The notes beneath the pieces are model-generated. The model did no database searches and was not told the DNA's origin. It worked only from the letters and a program-made list of their open reading frames with translations. This document shows positions 42,668 through 52,356 of a DNA stretch of 64,000 bases, piece by piece. Source of the DNA: Glaciecola sp047250385 (GTDB lineage Bacteria; Pseudomonadota; Gammaproteobacteria; Enterobacterales; Alteromonadaceae); NCBI RefSeq assembly GCF_047250385.1, contig NZ_JBLBVM010000056.1, forward strand, positions 1-64,000, given 5' to 3'. The translations under genes and the position numbers were made by a program. Positions within the stretch are counted from its first letter, which is position 1, and each line of letters opens with the position of its first letter.

Positions 42668-42928
42668 TTATGAAGCTTCTTTTGAAAGTTTTTTCAATCT
42701 GCGTTGCAAAAGTTTATTTTGCATTTTAAGACCGAGAAAACGCAGTAGCATGATAAGAAAGCCTAATAAGAAACCCAAACCTATAGTAATTACCATAAAT
42801 GTAGAAACTCTCAACTCTGCTTTCGCAATGAGATAGTTTACGGTGATCATTTGGGTATTTTGAGAACCAATAACAATCGATACCATTAACAACAAGATAA
42901 TGATAACGAATACGATTATTCCTTTCAT
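42668..42928 (-). CDS. lapA: Lipopolysaccharide assembly protein A
   Basis: LapA (YciS) is a small inner-membrane partner of LapB. The 86-residue protein has two hydrophobic helices (about residues 2-22 and 43-65) separated by a QNTQMITVNYLIAKAELRVS loop, and a basic C-terminal tail. It lies between ihfB and lapB, its conserved location. Confidence 0.93.
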   Translation of the reverse strand: MKGIIVFVIIILLLMVSIVIGSQNTQMITVNYLIAKAELRVSTFMVITIGLGFLLGFLIMLLRFLGLKMQNKLLQRRLKKLSKEAS

Positions 42929-42959
42929 CGAATAGGCCTGATTACTAAATTGCTAAAAT

Positions 42960-43238
42960 TTACAGGTCAACTCGATCTCTGAGTTCTTTGCCTGCTTTGA
43001 AATGTGGCACATGCTTACCTGTTAATTCCACTGTCTCACCTGTTTTTGGGTTACGACCAGTGCGAGGTGCTCTGTAGTGCAATGAAAAACTGCCAAAACC
43101 TCTAATTTCAATACGCTCACCGCGTTGAAGGGTTTGGGCCATTTGTTCTAATAATTCTTTTATAGCAAGTTCCAGCTCTTTACCTTGAAGGTGTTGTGCT
43201 TTCTCGCCTAAACGTTCGATAAGTTCTGATTTGGTCAC
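42960..43238 (-). CDS. ihfB: Integration host factor beta subunit
   Basis: IHF beta pairs with IhfA to bend DNA sharply at specific sites. The 92-residue protein has the HU/IHF fold with the family signature GFGSFSLHYRAPRTGRNPKT; the arm Pro that intercalates lies in this region. It lies downstream of rpsA behind a GC-rich hairpin, a conserved gene order. Confidence 0.96.
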   Translation of the reverse strand: MTKSELIERLGEKAQHLQGKELELAIKELLEQMAQTLQRGERIEIRGFGSFSLHYRAPRTGRNPKTGETVELTGKHVPHFKAGKELRDRVDL

Positions 43239-43278
43239 GCTAATCTCCTATTAAGAATGATAACCAGCAACCGGGAAG

Positions 43279-43310
43279 AATTGGAGCGGCAGGAACTGCC
43301 GCTCCGAATT
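43279..43310 (-). terminator. GC-rich hairpin between rpsA and ihfB
   Basis: GGAGCGGCAG and CTGCCGCTCC form a perfect 10-bp stem with a GAA/TTC loop, flanked by AATT. The T-tract is short, so partial termination or attenuation into ihfB is more likely than a full stop. Confidence 0.65.
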
Positions 43311-43313
43311 GCA

Positions 43314-44987
43314 TTACTCGCCTTTAGCAGCTTTAAATGCTTCTGCCATCGCGTTAGCGAATCCAGCGTCTTCAGTCTTACTGTTATTACTATCGATAGC
43401 TTCTTTTTCATCAGCCTGATCTTTAGCTTTAACCGAAAGATTCACAACACGGTTCTTACGGTCAACACCCATGAATTTAGCTTCGATTGAATCACCAACC
43501 TTCACTACTTCACCAGCATCTTCCACTCTATCGCGTGCAAGGTCACCAATACGGATATAACCAACAACTTCTTCGCCAAGTTGAACTGTTACACCTTTAG
43601 CATCGGCCTCGATTACTGTTCCATTAACAATAGCACCTTTCTTGTTATCTGTCAGATACTTATTGAACGGATCTTCCTCAATTTGTTTAACACCTAGTGA
43701 GATACGCTCACGTTCTGGGTCAACTTGAAGAACAACAGCTGATATTTCATCACCTTTCTTATAGTCACGAACAGCGTCTTCGCCAGTTTTCTGCCATGAA
43801 ATGTCAGATAAGTGAACAAGACCGTCAATGCCGCCGTCAAGACCGATAAAGATACCGAAGTCAGTAATTGACTTGATCTTACCAGACACTTTGTCACCTT
43901 TTTCGTGTGACTTAGCGAAAGTTTCCCAAGGATTGTCGATGCACTGTTTAAGGCCAAGTGAAATACGACGACGTTCTTCGTCAATTTCAAGAACCATAAC
44001 TTCAACAACATCACCAAGGTTAACCACTTTAGATGGGTGGATATTTTTGTTAGTCCAATCCATTTCTGAAACGTGAACTAGACCTTCAACACCGTCTTCA
44101 ATTTCTACGAAACAACCGTAATCAGTTAAGTTAGTGACTGCACCACTTAAACGAGCACCTTCAGGGTAACGGTTAGCAATTTCTTGCCATGGATCGTTGC
44201 CCATTTGCTTCATACCTAATGAAACGCGTGATTTTTCTTTGTCAAACTTAAGAACTTTAACATTGATTTCGTCACCGACATTTACGATTTCACTTGGGTG
44301 CTTAACGCGTTTCCAAGCCATATCTGTAATGTGTAGAAGACCATCAACACCACCTAAGTCAACGAACGCGCCGTAGTCAGTAAGGTTCTTAACGATACCT
44401 TTAACTTCATCACCTTCTTCCAAGTTAGAAAGAAGTTGATCACGTTCTGCGCTGCTCTCTGCTTCGATAACTGCACGACGAGAAACAACAACGTTATTAC
44501 GCTTAGCATCAAGCTTAATAACTTTAAATTCTAATTCTTTGCCTTCAAGGTGTACTGTTTCACGAACAGGACGAACATCAACAAGTGAACCAGGTAAGAA
44601 TGCGCGTACAGTGTTAACTTCAACTGTGAAACCACCCTTAACTTTACCGTTGATAATACCTTTAATAGTTTCTTTCTCCTCGTAAGCTTTTTCAAGCTCA
44701 ACCCACGCTTCGTGGCGCTTCGCTTTTTCACGAGAAAGAATAGTCTCACCGAAACCATCTTCAATAGCGTCTAATGCAACGTCAACAACATCACCAACAG
44801 CGATTTCTAAAGAACCGTCAGCCGCTTTAAATTGGTCTACCGGGATAGCACTTTCTGATTTTAAGCCAGCGTCAACAAGAACGATGTCCTTATCGATTGA
44901 TACTACAGTACCTTTAACAATTGCGCCTGGGCGAGTTTCTAGCTGTTGTAAGCTTTCTTCAAAAAGTTGTGCAAAATTTTCAGTCAT
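43314..44987 (-). CDS. rpsA: 30S ribosomal protein S1
   Basis: S1 binds mRNA and helps start translation on structured or weak leaders. The 557-residue protein has six S1 repeats, recognisable from recurrent segments such as LTDYGAFVDLGGVDGLLHIT, and VTNLTDYGCFVEIEDGVEGL. The acidic C-terminal tail and overall length match E. coli RpsA. It lies downstream of cmk and upstream of ihfB, the usual arrangement. Confidence 0.98.
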   Translation of the reverse strand: MTENFAQLFEESLQQLETRPGAIVKGTVVSIDKDIVLVDAGLKSESAIPVDQFKAADGSLEIAVGDVVDVALDAIEDGFGETILSREKAKRHEAWVELEKAYEEKETIKGIINGKVKGGFTVEVNTVRAFLPGSLVDVRPVRETVHLEGKELEFKVIKLDAKRNNVVVSRRAVIEAESSAERDQLLSNLEEGDEVKGIVKNLTDYGAFVDLGGVDGLLHITDMAWKRVKHPSEIVNVGDEINVKVLKFDKEKSRVSLGMKQMGNDPWQEIANRYPEGARLSGAVTNLTDYGCFVEIEDGVEGLVHVSEMDWTNKNIHPSKVVNLGDVVEVMVLEIDEERRRISLGLKQCIDNPWETFAKSHEKGDKVSGKIKSITDFGIFIGLDGGIDGLVHLSDISWQKTGEDAVRDYKKGDEISAVVLQVDPERERISLGVKQIEEDPFNKYLTDNKKGAIVNGTVIEADAKGVTVQLGEEVVGYIRIGDLARDRVEDAGEVVKVGDSIEAKFMGVDRKNRVVNLSVKAKDQADEKEAIDSNNSKTEDAGFANAMAEAFKAAKGE

Positions 44988-45010
44988 TTTATTTGATAGT
45001 CTTTTTTAAT

Positions 45011-45036
45011 CCGTAATATCATCCATAGGATTACGG
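45011..45036 (-). promoter_or_regulatory. Inverted repeat in the rpsA leader
   Basis: CCGTAAT (45011-45017) and ATTACGG (45030-45036) can form a stem 24 bases upstream of the rpsA start codon. rpsA leaders in gammaproteobacteria fold into hairpins used for S1 autoregulation. This hairpin may be part of such a leader; the link is inferred. Confidence 0.4.
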
Positions 45037-45074
45037 GGTTGTTAATAATACTGTCGTCGTCCTGATAACAGTCT

Positions 45075-45761
45075 TTAGATATTGTCACCAAACAATTTGG
45101 TTTCAATGAATTCTTTTGCCTTATCAAGCACTTGCTCTATACTCATAGAGGTAGAATCAAGTACTAAAGCGTCGTCTGCAGCCACTAAAGGTGCAACCGA
45201 ACGATTCGAATCGCGCTCATCACGAGCTTGTATATCTGATAAAAGGCGCGGAAGTTTAACATCATAGCCCTTTAGTTTCAACTGATCGTATCGTCTTTGA
45301 GCTCTTGATTCCGCACTTGCTGTTAAAAATATTTTCACGTCTGCGTTTGGAAAAACAACTGTGCCCATATCTCTGCCATCAGCGACTAATCCGGGTGGTT
45401 CCGCAAAAGCTCTTTGCCTTCTCAGCAAAGCTTCTCGAACAGTTGGTAAAGCAGCTACTTGTGAAGCAATCGAACCAACTTCTTCGGTACGAATGTCGTC
45501 AGTAACGTCTTCCCCTTCTAATATGACTCTGGTTTCGCCATTCTGAGTGTCAAAAGTAACATCCAAACTTGACGCTAATGGCACGATCCCGACTTCATCA
45601 TTTGGTTCAATACCATGATGTGTCGTTGCCACTGCTAGTACTCTATATATTGCGCCGCTGTCGAGGAATTGCCACTGATAATGCTCCGCTAAAAGTGTGC
45701 TTAGCGTTCCTTTACCTGCACCACTTGGTCCGTCAACAGTTACTACTGGCACCTTTTGCAT
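45075..45761 (-). CDS. cmk: Cytidylate kinase
   Basis: Cmk phosphorylates CMP and dCMP. The P-loop is DGPSGAGKGT, and substrate-binding elements include DSGAIYR and ADGRDMGTVVFPNA. I start it at the Met at 45761 (MQKVPVVTVDG), which gives 228 residues, the normal size; the frame is open to 45800 but that adds an unlikely 13 residues. It lies between aroA and rpsA as in E. coli. Confidence 0.96.
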   Translation of the reverse strand: MQKVPVVTVDGPSGAGKGTLSTLLAEHYQWQFLDSGAIYRVLAVATTHHGIEPNDEVGIVPLASSLDVTFDTQNGETRVILEGEDVTDDIRTEEVGSIASQVAALPTVREALLRRQRAFAEPPGLVADGRDMGTVVFPNADVKIFLTASAESRAQRRYDQLKLKGYDVKLPRLLSDIQARDERDSNRSVAPLVAADDALVLDSTSMSIEQVLDKAKEFIETKLFGDNI

Positions 45762-45888
45762 AATTACTCCATTATGTTCGATGGCCAAAAAACGCCGCAA
45801 TTATACGCGCATGAACAAACAGTGCAACGCCTTATCGACATTGAACTGATTCGTAACAATAATTATAGTTAATAATTGCGGTAATAAA

Positions 45889-47169
45889 TTACTTTGCTAT
45901 TTTATTAAATTCATCAAAATAAGTTGGAAATGTTTTTGCTGTACAACCGGGATCATTTATCGTGATACCCGCGTTACCTAGGGCAAGCAAAGAGAAACAC
46001 ATTGCCACTCTGTGATCATTATACGTGTCAATCGCAGCATGTTTTAACTGATCTGGAGCTGTGATTTTTATATAGTCCCTGCCTTCCTCTACTATCGCTC
46101 CAACTTTTTTCAACTCAGTGGCCATTGCATGTAAGCGATCTGTTTCTTTTACACGCCAATTATAAACATTTGAAATGCAAGTAGTCCCTTCAGCAAATAG
46201 AGCAGTGGTTGCAATTGTCATTGCTGCGTCAGGAATGTGATTCATATCCATGTCGACGGCTTTAAGAGGCGCAGCAGTAACGGCAATAAAATCATCACCC
46301 CAAGTCACTTTTGCTCCCATCTTCTCCAACACATCAGCAAACGCCGTATCGCCCTGAATAGATGCTCGCCCTACTCCAGTCACCTTAACCGTTCCACCTT
46401 TAATAGCGCCAGCAGCTAAAAAGTAGGACGCCGAAGAAGCATCACCTTCAACTAAAAATTTGCCAGGTGATGTATATCGTTGGCCTGCGTCTATCGTAAA
46501 AGAGCGATAGTCGTTGTTTTTGACTACAACACCAAAAGTTGCCATCGTTTTGAGTGTAATATCGATGTAAGGTTTTGAAACCAACTCACCTTCAATCTGA
46601 ATATTTACATCGTGATTCAAAAGTGGTGCAGCCATTAATAATGCGGTTAAAAATTGACTAGATACCGAACCATCAATTTTGAATGAATTTGTTTCTAAGT
46701 TACTTCCCTTTATATGAAGAGGCGGAAAACCCGGATTCTTCAAATATTGGATATTAGCGCCAGCATCAATTAGCTCGTCGACCAAATCTCCAATAGGACG
46801 TTCTTCCATTCTCGGCTCGCCGGTCAATTCCGCATCAACATTGGAGAAAGCTAGTGCAGCGCAGAGTGGGCGCATCGCCGTTCCGGCATTGCCTAGGAAC
46901 AGAGTTAGGTGCTTATCACTTGTGAATGAACCACCTAGCCCAGTAACTTCACACTCGGTTTTATCGTCACTTAGCTTATAAGTGACGCCTAATTCAGATA
47001 GTGCATTCAGCATGTGTTTGATGTCATCACTATCGAGCAAATTGCTCAACGTTGTTTTACCATTTGCGAGTGCTGCTAACAGAAGTGCTCTGTTGGATAG
47101 GCTTTTAGAGCCTGGTACATTAATTTCACCATCAACGAGACTAATTGGCTGGAGAGTTAAGCTTTCCAT
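45889..47169 (-). CDS. aroA: 3-phosphoshikimate 1-carboxyvinyltransferase (EPSP synthase)
   Basis: AroA joins shikimate-3-phosphate and PEP in aromatic amino-acid synthesis. Signature segments are PGSKSLSNRALLLAALA near the start, LFLGNAGTAMRPLCAAL with the glyphosate-region Gly (a class I-like enzyme), and RVKETDRLHAMATEL. At 426 residues it is full length. It is adjacent to serC with no spacer, the conserved serC-aroA pair. Confidence 0.97.
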   Translation of the reverse strand: MESLTLQPISLVDGEINVPGSKSLSNRALLLAALANGKTTLSNLLDSDDIKHMLNALSELGVTYKLSDDKTECEVTGLGGSFTSDKHLTLFLGNAGTAMRPLCAALAFSNVDAELTGEPRMEERPIGDLVDELIDAGANIQYLKNPGFPPLHIKGSNLETNSFKIDGSVSSQFLTALLMAAPLLNHDVNIQIEGELVSKPYIDITLKTMATFGVVVKNNDYRSFTIDAGQRYTSPGKFLVEGDASSASYFLAAGAIKGGTVKVTGVGRASIQGDTAFADVLEKMGAKVTWGDDFIAVTAAPLKAVDMDMNHIPDAAMTIATTALFAEGTTCISNVYNWRVKETDRLHAMATELKKVGAIVEEGRDYIKITAPDQLKHAAIDTYNDHRVAMCFSLLALGNAGITINDPGCTAKTFPTYFDEFNKIAK

Positions 47170-48261
47170 CTATCCGTTTTTCCTTTCAAATTCTTTCATA
47201 AAATCAACAAGTGCTTGTGCGCCTGAAATCGGCATCGCGTTATAAATACTTGCTCGCATGCCACCTACTGAACGATGTCCTTTCAAGGCAACAAGACCAT
47301 TTTCTTCGGCTTGCTTTAAAAATGAATCGTTGAGTGATTCATCTCTTAATTTAAATGTCACATTCATTTTAGAACGGTAGTCTTGGCGAACGTTATTATT
47401 GTAGAAACCGCTTTCATCGATTCTGCTATACAATAATTGGCTTTTCTGTAGGTTCGTTTCTGCCATCTTAGATAAGCCACCTTGCGCCTTCAACCACTTA
47501 AACACTAGACCCGCTAGGTACCAAGAAAAAGTAGGCGGTGTATTGTACATTGAGCCGCTCTTTGCTTGTAATCCGTAATTAAAAATAGAAGGAGTATCGC
47601 GCCTTTCTTTTCCTAATAGCTCATTCCTAACGATCACTAATGACAAGCCAGATGGTCCAATATTTTTTTGAGCGCCAGCGTAAATAAGACCATAGTCTTC
47701 GATGTTAAGAGGTTTAGATAAAATGTTTGAGGACATGTCTGCAACAACCGGCACATTGCCACTTGTTGAACGCGGTACCCAGTCAATTTCTATCCCGTCA
47801 ACTGTCTCATTCGTACAATAATGGAAATATGCTGACTCTTCAGCTATCGTCCATTCATCTTGCTTAGGAACGTACATCTTTCCTTCGTGCTCTTTACTTG
47901 TTGCAATAATCTGGGTTTGACAAAACCTCCGAGCTTCTTCTTCGGCTGCAACTGACCACTGCCCTGTAACCAAGTGCTGACTCAGTTCATTTTGCCCCGC
48001 AATATTCAAAGGAACTGCGGAAAACTGGCCTCGTCCTCCACCGTGCATAAATAGGACAGAATAATCACTCGGTATACTGAGTAATTCACGAAGATCGGAC
48101 TCAGCTTGCTCGGCAACTTCAATAAATGGTTTACCTCGATGGCTAACCTCCATTACAGATGTTCCAAGGTCTTGCCAATTAATTAATTCTTCTTGTGCTT
48201 GTTGCATTACCTCTGCTGGAAGCATTGCTGGTCCGGCACTAAAATTAAATGTGTTTTGCAT
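47170..48261 (-). CDS. serC: Phosphoserine aminotransferase
   Basis: SerC makes phosphoserine, and also serves pyridoxal phosphate synthesis. It opens FNFSAGPAMLPAEVM and has the PLP-lysine segment LIYAGAQKNIGPSGLSLVIV; phosphate-binding residues are in HGGGRGQFSAVPLN. The 363-residue length is normal. It precedes aroA on the minus strand, with a terminator separating it from gyrA upstream. Confidence 0.97.
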   Translation of the reverse strand: MQNTFNFSAGPAMLPAEVMQQAQEELINWQDLGTSVMEVSHRGKPFIEVAEQAESDLRELLSIPSDYSVLFMHGGGRGQFSAVPLNIAGQNELSQHLVTGQWSVAAEEEARRFCQTQIIATSKEHEGKMYVPKQDEWTIAEESAYFHYCTNETVDGIEIDWVPRSTSGNVPVVADMSSNILSKPLNIEDYGLIYAGAQKNIGPSGLSLVIVRNELLGKERRDTPSIFNYGLQAKSGSMYNTPPTFSWYLAGLVFKWLKAQGGLSKMAETNLQKSQLLYSRIDESGFYNNNVRQDYRSKMNVTFKLRDESLNDSFLKQAEENGLVALKGHRSVGGMRASIYNAMPISGAQALVDFMKEFERKNG

Positions 48262-48282
48262 TAGTTTTCATCTTCCAAAAAC

Positions 48283-48312
48283 AAAACAAGCGGCTATTAG
48301 CCGCTTGTTTTT
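48283..48312 (-). terminator. Intrinsic terminator after gyrA
   Basis: AAAACAAGCGGCT and AGCCGCTTGTTTT form a perfect 13-bp stem around an ATT loop. T-runs occur on both strands, so it stops gyrA transcription just before serC. Confidence 0.9.
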
Positions 48313-48348
48313 ATACTCCAATTAATTACTTTTTGCGGTAATTAATGC

Positions 48349-50997
48349 TTACTCTGAGTCAGCTGGCTGTTCTGAATCAGGTGCATCATCCGAAGAATCT
48401 GCTTCCTGTGTTGCTACCGATTCAGCCGTTTCATCAACTGACTCGCCATCTACTTCATCAAATTCCACATCTTCAATTTCATCGATGCGTTGAAGACCAA
48501 CAACTAATTCGTCGTCAGCAGTTCTTATCAAACGAACACCTTGAGTGTTACGTCCAACAGTTGAAACTTCTGATGCACGAGTTCGAACTAATGTACCCTG
48601 GTCACTGATAAGCATAATTTCTTTGCTTTCATCAACCTGGATAGCACCAACAACTAGCCCGTTTCGCTCTGAGACCTTAATAGAAACAACACCTTTCGTT
48701 GCTCTGCTCTTCGCTGGATATTGGTCAATTGGGGTACGTTTACCAAAACCATTTTCTGTAGCAGTTAAGATATCGCCTTCGCCTTGTGGAACGATTAGAG
48801 ATACAACTTTCTCATTATCCATCAGACGTATGCCACGTACACCTGTTGCTGTACGACCCATTGGACGAACTTGTTCTTCACTGAAGCGCACAACTTTACC
48901 AGCGTCAGAGAACAACATGATCTCACTTTCGCCATCGGTCAAATCAACACCAATTAGCTCGTTACCGTCGTTTAGATTAACGGCAATGATACCGTTAGCT
49001 CTTGGGCGTGAATACTGAGTTAACTCAGTCTTCTTAACAGTACCGTTTGTTGTTGCCATAAATACGTATTTACCGGCTTCAAACTCTTGAATAGGCAAGA
49101 TCGCAGTAATACGCTCACCTTCTTCCAAAGGAAGGATGTTAACAATTGGACGACCCCGGGCATTTCGGCTCGCAAGTGGCAATTGATAAACTTTAAGCCA
49201 ATACAAACGGCCTCTCGTTGAGAAACAAAGAATGTGATCATGTGTATTCGCCACTAGCAGCTTCTCAATGAAGTCTTCACCTTTCATCTTCGTCGCTGAT
49301 TTGCCTTTACCGCCGCGTCTCTGCGCCTCATAGTCAGACAATTTCTGATATTTCACATAACCTTCACGAGATAAAGTAACAACTACATCCTCTCGCTCGA
49401 TCAAGTCTTCGATATCGATATCGTGAGTCGCAGCTGTTATTTCTGTGCGACGTTCGTCACCAAATTCGTCTCTTACTGCTTCAAGTTCTTCACGAATAAC
49501 TTCCATCAAGCGCTCTGAACTTGCCAGTATATGTAGCAACTCTGCAATAAGATCAAGAAGTGTTTTATATTCATCAAGAATCTTGTCGTGTTCTAGGCCC
49601 GTTAATTTGTTTAAGCGTAAATCAAGAATCGCTTGCGCTTGCTCTTCTGTTAAGAAGTATTGGCCATCTCTTATGCCAAACTCAGGCGCTAACCAATCTG
49701 GACGAGCTGCGTTATTGCCCGCTCTAGATAGCATTTCAGCGACATCACCTAGCTCCCAACCTTGTGCTACCAACAACTTCTTAGCATCGGATGGACTTTG
49801 TGAACTCTTGATGAGTGCAATGATTGGATCAATATTTACCAATGCAATTGCTAAACCTTCAAGTATATGCGCTCTGTCACGTGCTTTTTTCAGTTCAAAA
49901 ACCGTTCTGCGAGTTACGACTTCACGGCGGTGTAAAACAAACTTTTGCAGTATATCTTTTAAGTTAAAGATACGTGGTTGAGTATTATCAAGAGCAACCA
50001 TGTTAATACCAAACACCGTTTGTAACTGAGTGTTTGCATATAAATGATTAAGTAATACTTCACCTGATTCGTTACGTTTAACCTCAATAACAATACGCAT
50101 ACCGTCTTTATCAGACTCATCGCGTAATGCCGAAACACCTTCAATGCGCTTTTCTTTTACTAGATCAGCAATTTTTTCAATTAAACGTGCTTTGTTAACT
50201 TGATATGGCAATTCATGAACAATAATGGTTTCTTTACCGTTTTCCTCTTGCTCAATCTCGGCTCTAGCACGTAGGTAAATTTTACCTCGGCCAGTTTTGT
50301 AAGCCTCGATTATACCTTTACGACCGCTTATGAAAGCCGCTGTCGGAAAATCGGGACCTGGGATAATCTCTAATAACTCTTCGATTGTGAGATCAGGGTT
50401 ATTAATAATTTCAATACAACCATTAATGACTTCGGTGAGATTGTGTGGCGGAATGTTCGTCGCCATACCAACCGCGATACCCGAAGAACCATTCACTAAC
50501 AAGTTTGGAACTTTAGTAGGCAGAACTTCAGGAATATGTTCCTGACCATCATAGTTAGGCACAAAGTTAACTGTCTCTTTTTCAAGATCAGCTAACAATT
50601 CATGTGCAATTTTTGCCATGCGGATTTCGGTATAACGCATTGCAGCAGCAGAATCACCGTCAACAGAACCGAAGTTTCCTTGACCGTCTACCAGCATGTA
50701 GCGTAACGAGAATGGTTGTGCCATACGAACGATAGTGTCGTATACAGCGGAATCACCGTGTGGGTGATACTTACCGATGACGTCACCAACGACACGGGCA
50801 GATTTTTTGTATGGCTTGTTGAAATCATTTTTCAACTCGTTCATCGCAAACAAAACGCGGCGGTGAACTGGTTTCAAGCCATCTCTTACGTCTGGAAGAG
50901 CACGCCCGACGATAACGCTCATCGCGTAATCTAAGTAAGAGTTCTTTAATTCATCTTCGATATTAATCGGCAGGATTTCTTTAGCGTTATCAGTCAT
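48349..50997 (-). CDS. gyrA: DNA gyrase subunit A
   Basis: GyrA carries the DNA breakage-reunion and wrapping activity of gyrase. The catalytic Y122 is in AAAMRYTEIRM. The quinolone region reads HPHGDSAVYDT with S83 and D87, the drug-sensitive wild-type state. The C-terminal beta-pinwheel has the GyrA box QRRGGKGK. A long acidic tail (about the last 40 residues) closes the protein. I start at the ATG at 50997; an in-frame GTG at 51006 adds three residues. At 882 residues it is full length. ubiG is divergent upstream. Confidence 0.98.
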   Translation of the reverse strand: MTDNAKEILPINIEDELKNSYLDYAMSVIVGRALPDVRDGLKPVHRRVLFAMNELKNDFNKPYKKSARVVGDVIGKYHPHGDSAVYDTIVRMAQPFSLRYMLVDGQGNFGSVDGDSAAAMRYTEIRMAKIAHELLADLEKETVNFVPNYDGQEHIPEVLPTKVPNLLVNGSSGIAVGMATNIPPHNLTEVINGCIEIINNPDLTIEELLEIIPGPDFPTAAFISGRKGIIEAYKTGRGKIYLRARAEIEQEENGKETIIVHELPYQVNKARLIEKIADLVKEKRIEGVSALRDESDKDGMRIVIEVKRNESGEVLLNHLYANTQLQTVFGINMVALDNTQPRIFNLKDILQKFVLHRREVVTRRTVFELKKARDRAHILEGLAIALVNIDPIIALIKSSQSPSDAKKLLVAQGWELGDVAEMLSRAGNNAARPDWLAPEFGIRDGQYFLTEEQAQAILDLRLNKLTGLEHDKILDEYKTLLDLIAELLHILASSERLMEVIREELEAVRDEFGDERRTEITAATHDIDIEDLIEREDVVVTLSREGYVKYQKLSDYEAQRRGGKGKSATKMKGEDFIEKLLVANTHDHILCFSTRGRLYWLKVYQLPLASRNARGRPIVNILPLEEGERITAILPIQEFEAGKYVFMATTNGTVKKTELTQYSRPRANGIIAVNLNDGNELIGVDLTDGESEIMLFSDAGKVVRFSEEQVRPMGRTATGVRGIRLMDNEKVVSLIVPQGEGDILTATENGFGKRTPIDQYPAKSRATKGVVSIKVSERNGLVVGAIQVDESKEIMLISDQGTLVRTRASEVSTVGRNTQGVRLIRTADDELVVGLQRIDEIEDVEFDEVDGESVDETAESVATQEADSSDDAPDSEQPADSE

Positions 50998-51238
50998 AAA
51001 CTGCACTGTCCTTTATTATTTGTAGAGCATTTATCAACTGATGCTATCCATTCTCTAAATGGACGTTGATCTGACGCAAATAGCTCACTTGTTATTTTTA
51101 GCCAAGGTTGGCGTAGTGATATTATCATTAAGACTGTCGAATATGTAGATGTATGTCATAATAATTCATATAAAAATTGTCCATTGATGAAGTTCATAGC
51201 GCCAATGGCAGAAAAACCAAGAATTCTTTGAGGATAAC

Positions 51239-51949
51239 ATGGCTGTAGTTAACGTAGATAACAATGAAATAGAGAAGTTTTCCGCTTTAGCATCTAAATG
51301 GTGGGATCTTAATGGCGAGTTTAAACCGCTTCATGATATAAATCCTGTTCGACTCGCCTTTATAGAAGAAAAGTCTCAAGGCCTTTTCTCCAAAGACATA
51401 CTAGATGTAGGTTGTGGAGGAGGTATTCTCGCGGAGTCGATGGCTAAAGCTGGCGCTTCGGTGACCGGGATCGATTTAGCGAAAGACTCTTTAGACGTTG
51501 CTAGTTTGCATGGGCTTGAATCAGGCGTAAAAGTCAATTACGAACTCACTAGTGCAGAAGACTATGCTCAAGCCAATCCTGAAAGTATGGATATTGTGAC
51601 TTGTCTAGAGATGTTAGAGCACGTTCCTGACCCTGCTTCTGTAATTCAGGCTTGTGCCAAAATAGTGAAACCTGGCGGAAAAGTATTTTTCTCTACTATT
51701 AATAGAAATATGAAGTCTTGGGTAATGGCAATTTTGGGTGCGGAGTATGTTCTCAACTTGGTTCCAAAGGGAACGCATGACCATAAAAAATTCATTACCC
51801 CCGCCGAAATGACGCGTTGGATTGATACCACATCTTTAGTACCGAAAAATATCACTGGATTACATTTAAATGTGATAAATAATACCTATTATTTATCTGA
51901 TAAAAATGTAGATGTAAATTATATACTGCAGTGTGAAAAACTCCGTTAG
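51239..51949 (+). CDS. ubiG: Ubiquinone biosynthesis O-methyltransferase
   Basis: UbiG performs both O-methylations in ubiquinone synthesis with S-adenosylmethionine. The SAM-binding motif I is ILDVGCGGGILAESMAKAGA, motif II is in MDIVTCLEMLEHVPDP, and the N-terminal KFSALASKWWDLNGEFKPLH segment is highly typical. The 236-residue length is normal. It is divergent from gyrA, a conserved gene order, and ends in a terminator. Confidence 0.97.
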   Translation: MAVVNVDNNEIEKFSALASKWWDLNGEFKPLHDINPVRLAFIEEKSQGLFSKDILDVGCGGGILAESMAKAGASVTGIDLAKDSLDVASLHGLESGVKVNYELTSAEDYAQANPESMDIVTCLEMLEHVPDPASVIQACAKIVKPGGKVFFSTINRNMKSWVMAILGAEYVLNLVPKGTHDHKKFITPAEMTRWIDTTSLVPKNITGLHLNVINNTYYLSDKNVDVNYILQCEKLR

Positions 51950-51972
51950 GCACTATATCTAGTGCCTTTTAT
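51948..51972 (+). terminator. Intrinsic terminator overlapping the ubiG stop
   Basis: AGGCACTA (51948-51955) and TAGTGCCT (51960-51967) form a perfect 8-bp stem with a TATC loop, followed by TTTAT. The stem begins inside the ubiG stop codon. Confidence 0.8.
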
Positions 51973-52356
51973 AAAAATCAACACTAGATACCCGATTTTC
52001 ATTAAAACAAATAGTAATAAACAAACGCTTTTTAGACTAAATTAGTTTACCGAAAAATAAATAAAAATAATTCTGTTGCAACCTATATAAGCCTGTTAAT
52101 TTAATTGCGCCAACGTTAGTCACTACTAACTGAATCTCTAAGTGTTGTACAAATAGTCAAAAAGCACTACATGTTGGGTTGCATCTAACTCAAAACCTCA
52201 CTATCTTGTGGTCATGGAATTTCAAACACCCTATATTAAGTGTCTAAACATATACCTCGTTTAAACACAAAATTGGCACGAAGCGAATTTGATTTGGGTT
52301 TAGAAAATTAATATCACGCTAAAAATCAGGCGTAGACCAAAGAGCGATAATAAAAA
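51973..52356 (+). promoter_or_regulatory. Long control region upstream of nrdAB
   Basis: About 385 bp without a gene, A+T-rich. It includes an imperfect palindrome with ACAC and GTGT arms around TATATT (52226-52243), somewhat like an NrdR box but with an 18-bp instead of a 16-bp layout. No clean DnaA box (TTATCCACA) was seen. It presumably carries the nrdA promoter. Confidence 0.4.

Noticed and set aside
48545..49018. Long plus-strand open frames inside gyrA, and similar frames inside other genes
   Set aside because: They lie opposite strongly conserved coding sequence and have no recognisable protein features or ribosome sites.
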